Below are positions 1 through 5,951 of a DNA stretch of 9,359 nt, piece by piece. Position 1 is the stretch's first letter. Each line of letters begins with the position of its first letter. The stretch is taken from positions 1 to 9,359 of the forward strand of contig JAICXS010000047.1 of the NCBI GenBank assembly GCA_025934615.1, given 5' to 3'. The stretch is from Nitrospiraceae bacterium (GTDB lineage: Bacteria; Nitrospirota; Nitrospiria; Nitrospirales; Nitrospiraceae). The notes below the pieces were generated by a model. It was not told the origin of the DNA and did no database searches. It was given only the letters and a program-made list of their open reading frames with translations. The position numbers and the translations under genes were made by a program.

Positions 1-781
1 GGATAAGCGAGGTTTCAATCTTATCCTGTTTTCTGAGATAGCCCTCGAGTAAGGCATTGTCGCAGATAGTGTTGATGAGTCGGGGGATGCCTTTGGAGTA
101 ATGACAGATGAGAGAAAAGGTTTCCGGCTTGAAAATCACCTTTTGACCGCCTGCGATCCGCAGCCGGTAATTGACGTACGCCTCGGTGCCGGGAGAATTG
201 AGCGCGGTCAGCTCATAGCGCATCGCGACCCGCTGATGCAGCGGCTTATCCAAGGCCAGCACCTGATCGAGTTCAGGCAATCCGAACAGGATAAAGGTAA
301 CCAACTTACGGCCATTGTTTTCGATATTCAGCAGGCCCCGAAAATCTTCCATCAGCTCCTGACTGCGCAGCATCTGCGCCTCGTCGATCAGGACGATGGC
401 TTTCTTCCCCGACTCGGCGACCTCTTCCAGCCGCTTTGAGAGCTGTGTCAAGAGATCGGTTTTACTTTCGTGTGGGGTCGCAATTTCCATCTGGAGGGCG
501 ATCTTGCGCAGCATCCATTCGGACGTGACGGCGGCATGCAGCACGATCAGCAGTGCGGCTTCATACTCTCCCGTTTCCAATTCTTCCAGGAACCGGCTTG
601 CGAGCGTTGTCTTCCCCGTTCCAATATCGCCGATAACCAACGCCAGCCCTTTCATATTCTCCGCCGCGTACTTCAGCCGTGTAAACGCTTCGGCATGCTG
701 TTGAGATTTAAAAAAGAACCGATTATCGATCGTGATGGAGAAAGGGTTCTCTTTGAGTTGAAAAAATTCGAGGAGACTCAT
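1..781 (-). CDS. ExeA/GspA/MshM-type AAA+ ATPase, C-terminus cut by window edge
   Basis: The 260 visible residues start MSLLEFFQLKENPF, the usual opening of ExeA/GspA-like ATPases. Visible motifs are Walker A GDIGTGKT (51-58), Walker B IVLIDEAQ (129-136), the LFGLPEL segment (165-171, usually VGQPEL), the LHQR arginine region (181-184) and the sensor-2 stretch SKGIPRLIN (229-237). In this family ATP hydrolysis helps assemble or insert a secretin or pilus machine at the cell wall. Whether a membrane helix or peptidoglycan-binding domain follows cannot be seen, because the gene leaves the window. It lies 123 nt downstream of the TPR gene on the same strand, so co-transcription is likely. A small hairpin (835-848, arms ACGCT/AGCGT) sits in that gap. 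ATG at 781 has no good Shine-Dalgarno. An in-frame GTG at 805 is an alternative start, and coupling to the short ORF just upstream is another explanation. The family is certain; the exact machine served is inferred. Confidence 0.88.
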   Translation of the reverse strand, partial: MSLLEFFQLKENPFSITIDNRFFFKSQQHAEAFTRLKYAAENMKGLALVIGDIGTGKTTLASRFLEELETGEYEAALLIVLHAAVTSEWMLRKIALQMEIATPHESKTDLLTQLSKRLEEVAESGKKAIVLIDEAQMLRSQELMEDFRGLLNIENNGRKLVTFILFGLPELDQVLALDKPLHQRVAMRYELTALNSPGTEAYVNYRLRIAGGQKVIFKPETFSLICHYSKGIPRLINTICDNALLEGYLRKQDKIETSLI

Positions 782-813
782 AGCAGGATGGGCAACAAGG
801 TGCACTGTCTCAT
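778..813 (-). CDS. Possible 11-codon leader ORF coupled to the ATPase start
   Basis: ATG at 813 reads MRQCTLLPILL and stops with a TGA that overlaps the ATG of the ATPase gene (ATGA arrangement). GAGGG at 821-825 lies 7 nt before this ATG, whereas the ATPase ATG at 781 has no such site. Ribosomes could therefore enter at the short ORF and restart on the ATPase. The peptide is not recognised and is too short to judge by composition. The alternative is that the ATPase itself starts at the in-frame GTG at 805, which would make this ORF chance. Confidence 0.3.
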   Translation of the reverse strand: MRQCTLLPILL

Positions 814-904
814 CGTATATCCCTCATAGGTCGAACGCTCACGAGCGTCTCCCTTGTGTGATCTGTGCCTTCATTGACTAAACGTTTGAGCAAGCCGCCG
901 TACG

Positions 905-2980
905 TCATAAATAAGAAATGCGCCGCTTCTTGCGTTCGCCGGATGGAGCATTGGCGGCGGCGACGGCCGTAGGCTCCCCGGAGGGGCTCTCTCCTTCAGA
1001 GGGGTGAGAGGAATGCGACGCTTGAGCACGTTTGAGCCGCTCCAAACGCATCGGCACATCGAGAAACGTCGGGATCGAAGAAAACATCATGGCCGCTTTT
1101 TCGAGCAATCCATCGGACTCATACAGCATACCCAACTCGTAGCGGATCGGGATAGCTTTCGCTTCATCACACCGATCATCGGCAAGCGCCTGCTCTAAAC
1201 ATTCCATGGCAGGCTCCGCAAGACCTTTCTCTTTCAGGCTCTCCGCGAGCAGCGTCGAGGCGTCAACAAAGCAGTCCCTGCCGTTAATCGCCACACGGAA
1301 CTCCTCGATTGCCTCGTCGAGCATTCCCATATTTTTGTACGCCATGCCGAGTTCGTAATGGACTCTGTATTCGTGCTCCGTGACCTGAGGTGGCGCCTGC
1401 CGAAGCGGCGCGTGATCGGACAGGCTTGTCCCTTCGTGCACGGGTTGGGCGGGGGCGGCTTGGGTCTGTGCAGCACCTACGTCGGAAGTGATGGAAGGGT
1501 CAGGGAGGACTGGAGGCGACGCCTGGTCAACGAAGCGCAGTGCCTCGGAGTCGGCCGTCTCCGGCTCTTTGGCTACGGCAGTGACTTCTTCCGTTTCGAT
1601 GACCGGGACCACTTGTGGAAGAGGCGGCGTATTCGATGCCGAAACAGAACCATCGATTGTTCCTTCTGCAAGCCGGAGCGCGCCCGGTTCCAATGCGGGC
1701 GCAGTCACCATTGATGGGGCTTCTGATGGGAGGTCTACCGGCAATGAAACGTCTGCCTGTTGAACTTGAACAGTCGGCCGTTCCTCCGCTGGCTCGGATA
1801 GCACGTCGGGCTTTTTAACCCCACGCGGAGAGGCCAGTGCGGCAGCAAGCTCGGCAATGATGGGACTCGCCGGATCCAACGCCTTGATCTTAGCCATGAG
1901 TTCAACCGGACGATCAGGCGCTTCCGGGTCGGGCTGCTCCAACAGGACGGACATGGCTTTTCCATATTGAATGGCAGCCGGCGAAAGCTCGCCTTTGTGC
2001 TCATACAAGCCGCCAAGTAATTCGAGCAACGAGACGCACTTTTGGTCGACCTTGAGATATTCGAGAATCATGGACTCGGCAAGGCCGTAGTCTTCCGCGC
2101 GAATGGCCGCTTCAGATAGGAATTGAATTTCGCTTAACGCCACCGCCAATTCCCCGCGCTTGACGTGCAGCATGGCCAGCAGTCGGCAGACTTCCGGATC
2201 GCCCGGCTGTGCACTCAAAAGATCGGAGAGCACCGTTTCAGCTTGGTCGAATTCACCGGCCTCCATTTGCCGCTGCGCTTGCTCAAGCGGACTCTCCGAT
2301 CCGCCCACTCGCCGTGAAAGTTCAGGTTGAATCTCATGCAGGGCCGTTTTGGGATCTTTCAGCAACCGCTCTGCCTTCGCATTGCCTGGATCGATCTTCA
2401 GGATGGTCTTATACGCTTTAATGGCTTGATCCAGCTGGTCCTGCGCGACGCATTCCTTCCCCAAATGAAAATAGGCTTTGACCGCATCATCGCGGAAATT
2501 TTCCTGAAGACACAATTCGGCCAGTCGCTGCCTGGCGCTCAAATTGGTCGGATCCAGATCGACGATCTTCCGATAGACGGCGAGCGCCTCCCGCGTGCGG
2601 CCGTCTTTCAAATAGAGCTTGCTGAGCGTGAGATAATCGGAGACCGCGTTGTTGACCAACCCTCGTTCGGCGTTCAGATCGCCGAGCTGCTGGTAGACGC
2701 TATAGCGGGTAGGATCGAGCTTGAGGATTTTTTTGTAGACCGCGATGGCTTTCAGCGCGGATCCGGCCGCATGGAACGCCGCGCCGGCCAACAGATAGGC
2801 TTCAATCGCTTCGGCGGTCGCATTACGCTTGATGTAGAGGTCGCCGATGTTGTTGTGGATCGTGCCGTCATGAGGGGACTCGGCAAGAAGTTTCTTCCAT
2901 TCGGCAATCGCTTTATCGAACTGGCCTTTGGCGGCCAATTGATTGGCGGTCTGCAAGACCTTGCCTTTATCCGCCTCCAA
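905..2980 (-). CDS. Large tetratricopeptide-repeat (TPR) protein
   Basis: Read from TTG at 2980 the protein has 691 residues. Residues 9-205 are TPR helices, in which a longer unit of about 53-54 residues recurs three times (from about 58, 111 and 165), each carrying a core like AIAVYKKILKLDP (79-90), ALAVYRKIVDLDP and AIKAYKTILKIDP. A second TPR block covers about 231-385. Residues about 388-535 are a Pro/Ala/Glu/Val-rich linker of low complexity. A third TPR block covers 536-650, followed by a Ser/Pro/Gly/Ala tail ending KKRRISYL. No signal peptide or membrane helix is seen, so it is probably a cytoplasmic scaffold. TPR domains bind proteins; the partner is unknown. The co-directional downstream ExeA-type ATPase suggests a role in an envelope or pilus/secretion assembly. 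A longer reading from TTG 3013 adds 11 residues but lacks a ribosome site and would begin upstream of the predicted transcript start. Confidence 0.88.
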   Translation of the reverse strand: MEADKGKVLQTANQLAAKGQFDKAIAEWKKLLAESPHDGTIHNNIGDLYIKRNATAEAIEAYLLAGAAFHAAGSALKAIAVYKKILKLDPTRYSVYQQLGDLNAERGLVNNAVSDYLTLSKLYLKDGRTREALAVYRKIVDLDPTNLSARQRLAELCLQENFRDDAVKAYFHLGKECVAQDQLDQAIKAYKTILKIDPGNAKAERLLKDPKTALHEIQPELSRRVGGSESPLEQAQRQMEAGEFDQAETVLSDLLSAQPGDPEVCRLLAMLHVKRGELAVALSEIQFLSEAAIRAEDYGLAESMILEYLKVDQKCVSLLELLGGLYEHKGELSPAAIQYGKAMSVLLEQPDPEAPDRPVELMAKIKALDPASPIIAELAAALASPRGVKKPDVLSEPAEERPTVQVQQADVSLPVDLPSEAPSMVTAPALEPGALRLAEGTIDGSVSASNTPPLPQVVPVIETEEVTAVAKEPETADSEALRFVDQASPPVLPDPSITSDVGAAQTQAAPAQPVHEGTSLSDHAPLRQAPPQVTEHEYRVHYELGMAYKNMGMLDEAIEEFRVAINGRDCFVDASTLLAESLKEKGLAEPAMECLEQALADDRCDEAKAIPIRYELGMLYESDGLLEKAAMMFSSIPTFLDVPMRLERLKRAQASHSSHPSEGESPSGEPTAVAAANAPSGERKKRRISYL

Positions 2981-2985
2981 GAATT

Positions 2986-2991
2986 CCCTCC
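2986..2991 (-). promoter_or_regulatory. Ribosome binding site GGAGGG deciding the TPR start
   Basis: GGAGGG lies 5 nt upstream of the TTG at 2980. No comparable site precedes the alternative TTG at 3013. This supports translation beginning with residues EADKGKVLQ after the initiator. Confidence 0.75.
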
Positions 2992-3003
2992 ACAGCTCAC
3001 GCA

Positions 3004-3032
3004 AAACTATCAATGTTCTGCAAAGCTGTCAA
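3004..3032 (-). promoter_or_regulatory. Predicted sigma70-type promoter of the TPR gene
   Basis: A perfect -35 box TTGACA (3027-3032) is followed after 17 nt by a poor -10 box TAGTTT (3004-3009, 3 of 6 matches). Transcription would begin near 2997, leaving a short leader that still contains the GGAGGG ribosome site. The -10 weakness keeps confidence moderate. Confidence 0.45.
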
Positions 3033-3095
3033 GGATTTATGGAATAGCTTGAAGAAGGATGAGGGACAATGCCGGGGAGGGAAATCGGGAAGCAC

Positions 3096-3121
3096 GGGTC
3101 CGCCTACCATGAGGCGGACCC
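3096..3121 (-). terminator. Strong hairpin downstream of the cold-shock gene
   Basis: The 10-bp perfect arms GGGTCCGCCT (3096-3105) and AGGCGGACCC (3112-3121) enclose a 6-nt loop, about 20 nt past the csp stop codon. It has no uridine run on either side, so it is either a U-poor terminator or a 3'-end stabilising stem. Its position between csp and the TPR promoter fits an end of transcription for csp. Confidence 0.6.
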
Positions 3122-3140
3122 TGTATGAATCGGCCGAAGA

Positions 3141-3359
3141 TTAAGCCCCGCTGACCGACATTTTCATCACGTTGGAAGCTTGCGGGCCCTTGGCGCCCTG
3201 AACAATATCAAATTCGACGTTCTCGCCTTCTTTCAGTGATTTAAACCCATCTCCCTGTAATGCGGAATAGTGAACAAAGACATCTTCCCCACTATCCAGC
3301 CGGATGAACCCGAACCCTTTCCGATCATTGAACCATTTCACCGTGCCCTTACTCTTCAC
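3141..3359 (-). CDS. Cold-shock domain protein (CspA family)
   Basis: This is a single 72-residue cold-shock domain. Such proteins bind single-stranded RNA and DNA and melt RNA secondary structure in the cytoplasm. The opening GTVKWFNDRKGFGFI carries Trp9 and the RNP1 motif KGFGFI (14-19); RNP2 DVFVH lies at 26-30. The length is normal for a family usually near 65-75 residues. The start is GTG at 3359 with a perfect AGGAGG (3365-3370) 5 nt upstream. The gene stands alone: hairpin 3096-3121 follows it, and its likely promoter at 3510-3538 leaves a leader of about 140 nt containing a terminator-like hairpin (3420-3455) and a second stem (3380-3398) just before the ribosome site. Long structured leaders are typical of regulated csp genes. 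Whether this copy is cold-induced or constitutive cannot be told from the sequence. Confidence 0.95.
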   Translation of the reverse strand: MKSKGTVKWFNDRKGFGFIRLDSGEDVFVHYSALQGDGFKSLKEGENVEFDIVQGAKGPQASNVMKMSVSGA

Positions 3360-3419
3360 AACTTCCTCCTTTCCTGATCGCCCGGCACGTAACCGAGCCT
3401 GACTACTGGTTCTAGGAAC

Positions 3420-3455
3420 AAAAAAGCCACAAGAAGCGCATGCGCCCTTGTGGCT
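3420..3455 (-). terminator. Intrinsic terminator or attenuator within the csp leader
   Basis: Read on the minus strand, the 9-bp stem AGCCACAAG/CTTGTGGCT (3447-3455 with 3425-3433) has a 13-nt loop that is largely the palindrome GCGCATGCGC, and is followed directly by a T run (3425-3420). This is a good intrinsic terminator in the minus direction only. It lies about 50 nt after the predicted csp transcript start and about 50 nt before the csp ribosome site. Either it attenuates csp, or it ends a separate short RNA of about 85 nt (roughly 3503 to 3420). Confidence 0.7.
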
Positions 3456-3509
3456 ACGACAAAGAAATAAGAGTACGATGCATACGAGAAACCTATAAAA
3501 ACGGAGGAA

Positions 3510-3538
3510 TCTCTAGCATTTATCACCTAGTCTGTCAA
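3510..3538 (-). promoter_or_regulatory. Predicted promoter of the csp leader
   Basis: A perfect -35 TTGACA (3533-3538), a 17-nt spacer ending in TGC (extended -10 pattern TGn), and -10 TAGAGA (3510-3515, 3 of 6 matches). The start would be near 3503. It is divergent from the lptF promoter, with 56 bp between the two -35 boxes. Confidence 0.5.
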
Positions 3539-3594
3539 GCGGTAGTTTGTTTCTCATCCGCGAAAGGCAATTCCACCATGAGTAGATGGTCAAA

Positions 3595-3623
3595 TTTACA
3601 CTGTCCATTCAATTCGCTATAGT
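3595..3623 (+). promoter_or_regulatory. Predicted promoter of lptF
   Basis: -35 TTTACA (3595-3600, 5 of 6), 17-nt spacer, -10 TATAGT (3618-3623, 5 of 6). The start would be near 3630, giving a leader of about 24 nt before the lptF TTG. An inverted repeat ACCAT-N6-ATGGT (3575-3590) sits just upstream of the -35 box and could be a regulator site. Confidence 0.65.
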
Positions 3624-3653
3624 GCACCGCTCAAACGTCCTTCCGGATCTCCA

Positions 3654-4736
3654 TTGAATAAAATACTCGATCGCTACATTTTTACCGAGTTGCTGCCGCC
3701 ATTTTTCATCAGCGTCGGGGCTCTGTGCTTCGTGATGCTGACGAAGGAACTGCTTCGACTGGTTGAATTATTCGTGTCGAAGGGAATCGGCCTCACGGCC
3801 GTCATTAAAGTGTTTCTCCATCTGCTTCCGTCCTTTTTAGTGCTGACTCTTCCTATCGCCGGCATCATCGCCTCGATCACGGCATTTGGCCGCCTGTCGT
3901 ACGATAAGGAGCTCGTCGCGATGCGGGCGGCCGGGCAGAGTCTGTTGCGGTTGGCTTGGCCGGTGTTCGTCTTTTCGTGCCTGGTGTTTGGACTCACCTT
4001 GGTCCTCTCTCAATGGGGTCAGCCGTGGACCAGCGTGTCGTTAAAGAAATTGGCGCTGAACTTACTTCGCGATCAGTTGACCCTGGCCTTGGACAAAGGC
4101 GTGTTCAACGAACCGCTTCCGCACATGGTGATTTATGTGTCCGATAGCCGCCGGAGCCAGGGAGGGAATATTTTTATTTCAGACGAGCGCAATCCGGCGG
4201 ACGCGCGCATCATCGTCGCCAGCGAGTACAGCCTCCTGAACGATCCCGGCAGCAATCATGTCGGCATCCGGCTGCTGAACGGCACGATCCATAGCCGGCC
4301 GCATGATTTCGATCAATATGAACATATCTCCTTCTCGAGCTACGACCTGAAGCTCGCCGTGGACCCAAGTCTCTATGCTCCGGCGGACGAGCGGCCGTCG
4401 CGGGCGGCCATTATCGAGCAACTGAATCGTTCAGCATGGCGAGACACGGGTGCCCTGCGCCGGCTGATGGAGTCGTATAAAGATCTGGCCTTTCCCACCG
4501 CCGCCTTAATTTTCGGCATGCTCGGCATTCCCGTCGGCATTGTCTCCAAGCGCTCTGGGCGCATCGGTGGATTTACGGCCGGCGTGATGATTATCATTTT
4601 GTATTATGTGTTGAACGTGCTCTGCGAGTTCCTCGTGACGACGTTGTGGCTGCCGCCTTTTGCAGGCGCCTGGCTGCCAAACGCCGTGTTCCTCGGCACG
4701 GGGCTCGTGCTGTTCTATCGTGTCAGCCGCCGGTAA
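3654..4736 (+). CDS. lptF: LptF, LPS export permease (YjgP/YjgQ family)
   Basis: LptF pairs with LptG in the inner membrane and, with the LptB ATPase, extracts lipopolysaccharide and passes it to the periplasmic bridge. The 360 residues show the family layout: three helices (about 14-34, 53-76, 100-120), a periplasmic beta-rich domain (about 125-260), then three helices (about 276-297, 304-326, 336-356). The opening LDRYIFTELLPPF, the segment FGRLSYDKELVAMRAAG (78-94) and the GMLGIPVG turn (288-295) are typical. The start is a TTG with only a weak ribosome site (CCGGAT, about 7 nt upstream); no in-frame ATG or GTG lies between the predicted transcript start and the family-conserved opening. 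lptG follows after 3 nt. F rather than G is assigned by order and by the next gene being the other paralogue, so the F/G naming is less certain than the family. Confidence 0.92.
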   Translation: MNKILDRYIFTELLPPFFISVGALCFVMLTKELLRLVELFVSKGIGLTAVIKVFLHLLPSFLVLTLPIAGIIASITAFGRLSYDKELVAMRAAGQSLLRLAWPVFVFSCLVFGLTLVLSQWGQPWTSVSLKKLALNLLRDQLTLALDKGVFNEPLPHMVIYVSDSRRSQGGNIFISDERNPADARIIVASEYSLLNDPGSNHVGIRLLNGTIHSRPHDFDQYEHISFSSYDLKLAVDPSLYAPADERPSRAAIIEQLNRSAWRDTGALRRLMESYKDLAFPTAALIFGMLGIPVGIVSKRSGRIGGFTAGVMIIILYYVLNVLCEFLVTTLWLPPFAGAWLPNAVFLGTGLVLFYRVSRR

Positions 4737-4739
4737 AAC

Positions 4740-5834
4740 ATGACGACGATTCTCTTCCGCTACATGATCCGCGAGTATATAAAAATCTTCCTCATGTGCT
4801 TTGCCGGCCTCATGACGATTTACCTGGTGGTGGATTTTTTTGAAAAGGTGCGCCGGTTCATTCGTTTTGATGCCGAGGCGATGCATATTTTGTCGTTTTT
4901 TCTCTTGCGGATGCCGGCCATCGCGTTCCAGATTGCCCCCCTGGCCGTTTTGATGGCCACACTGCTGACACTCGGCATGCTCTCGCGTAATCATGAAATC
5001 ACGGCAATGCGAAGCTGCGGGATCAGTCTGTATCGGACGGCGCTGCCGTTTTTTGTCTGCGCGAGCCTCATTGCACTGAGCTTATTCGGCCTTAGCGCCG
5101 TGATCGTTCCCGTGACGAACGCTAAAGCCGAGTATGTCAAATCGACGCTGATTGAAAAGAAGAACCCCATGGCGATTCTCAAAACGTTGCGTCCCTGGAT
5201 GCAACTCGAAAACCAGACGCTGCTCAATATCGACGGCATGGAATCCGACGGCCTCACGCTGCACGGACTGTGGCTGTACCGGCTGGGACCCAATTTCCAG
5301 TTGATGGAGATCACGGAGGCGAAGGAAGCGCGCTACACGCCGCACGGATGGGTCATGCAGGAGGGACTCAGCCGAACCTTGCTTCCCAACGGCGCCGTGA
5401 ACACAACCGCCTTTGAGCTGAGGCCGCTTGCGCTGTCCCATACTCCCGAAGATTTTCGCACCGGACTTTCCGTGGAATCGGAAGAATTGACCTTGGCCGA
5501 GCTGCGCGCGCGGATCAATCGACTCAAGCGAGACGGATATAATGTGTCTCGTCTGCTCACGGAATATCACGGCCGTATCGCCTTCCCGTTCGTCAGCATC
5601 GTGATGGCCATCGTCGGGATCGCGCTCAGCCTCAAGCGAACCGGGGTACGTGGCGGAGGCATGGCCATCGGCATCGGTCAGGCGCTCGTCATCGGATTTC
5701 TCTACTGGGCCGCCTATTCGGTGGCAATTGCGCTCGGCCGCAGCGGGGTGATGGCCCCGATTCTTGCCGGATGGATGACCAATCTGCTGTTTCTCTCATA
5801 CGGGTGGTATCTGTATCTCAAAGTAAGTCATTGA
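4740..5834 (+). CDS. lptG: LptG, LPS export permease (YjgP/YjgQ family)
   Basis: This is the second half of the LPS-extracting permease, 364 residues, same fold as the preceding gene: helices at about 12-34, 56-79 and 100-123, a periplasmic domain (about 125-270), then helices at about 280-298, 306-331 and 337-361. MIREYIKIF near the start, MLSRNHEITAMRSCGIS (80-96) and FPFVSIVMAIVGIALSLK (282-299) are characteristic. The periplasmic part includes NIDGMESDGLTLHGLWLY (163-180), which fits the LptG jelly-roll. ATG at 4740 comes 3 nt after the lptF stop, with no clear ribosome site, so translational coupling is likely. LptB, LptC and LptA genes are not in the window. Confidence 0.92.
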   Translation: MTTILFRYMIREYIKIFLMCFAGLMTIYLVVDFFEKVRRFIRFDAEAMHILSFFLLRMPAIAFQIAPLAVLMATLLTLGMLSRNHEITAMRSCGISLYRTALPFFVCASLIALSLFGLSAVIVPVTNAKAEYVKSTLIEKKNPMAILKTLRPWMQLENQTLLNIDGMESDGLTLHGLWLYRLGPNFQLMEITEAKEARYTPHGWVMQEGLSRTLLPNGAVNTTAFELRPLALSHTPEDFRTGLSVESEELTLAELRARINRLKRDGYNVSRLLTEYHGRIAFPFVSIVMAIVGIALSLKRTGVRGGGMAIGIGQALVIGFLYWAAYSVAIALGRSGVMAPILAGWMTNLLFLSYGWYLYLKVSH

Positions 5835-5845
5835 AGCGGACACGG

Positions 5846-5899
5846 GGCGAGAGGCTCCTATATTATAATAATAAGAGCTTGTTCCATTACCCCCTCGCC
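5846..5899 (+). other. Long imperfect hairpin between lptG and the ketoacyl synthase gene
   Basis: GGCGAGAGG (5846-5854) can pair with CCCCTCGCC (5891-5899), 8 of 9 positions, around a 36-nt loop whose core is AT-rich (TATTATAATAATAAG). There is no U run after it. It may be a weak terminator, a processing site or chance. It is the only structure seen in the 117-nt gap besides the candidate promoter that follows. Confidence 0.25.
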
Positions 5900-5911
5900 T
5901 GCCGAAGGCCG

Positions 5912-5940
5912 TTGACTGAGCCCCATCCGTAGAGTACAAA
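5912..5940 (+). promoter_or_regulatory. Candidate promoter of the fabF-acp-lpxD segment
   Basis: -35 TTGACT (5912-5917, 5 of 6), 17-nt spacer, -10 TACAAA (5935-5940, 4 of 6). The start would fall near 5947, only about 5 nt before the ATG at 5952, so the message would be almost leaderless. That oddity and the imperfect -10 lower confidence. Confidence 0.4.
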
Positions 5941-5951
5941 GAAGCGAAGCT

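Noticed and set aside
2327..3052. Long plus-strand open frame opposite the TPR gene
   Set aside because: It is antisense to clear TPR repeats, and its hydrophobic-charged alternation mirrors the repeat codons; no independent start signal was seen.
3363..3509. A 7-nt perfect complement (TTCCTCC) of the csp ribosome site in the csp upstream region, suggesting an anti-Shine-Dalgarno switch
   Set aside because: The complement lies at 3503-3509, which is upstream of or at the predicted transcript start (about 3503), so it would not be in the RNA unless the start is further upstream.
3440..3622. Plus-strand open frame of 60 codons between csp and lptF
   Set aside because: It overlaps the csp terminator and both divergent promoters and has no family resemblance; it is treated as chance.
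4506..4994. Minus-strand open frame rich in His, Glu and Gln opposite the lptF/lptG junction
   Set aside because: The composition is that of a shadow of hydrophobic codons, and the frame spans the boundary of two certain genes.
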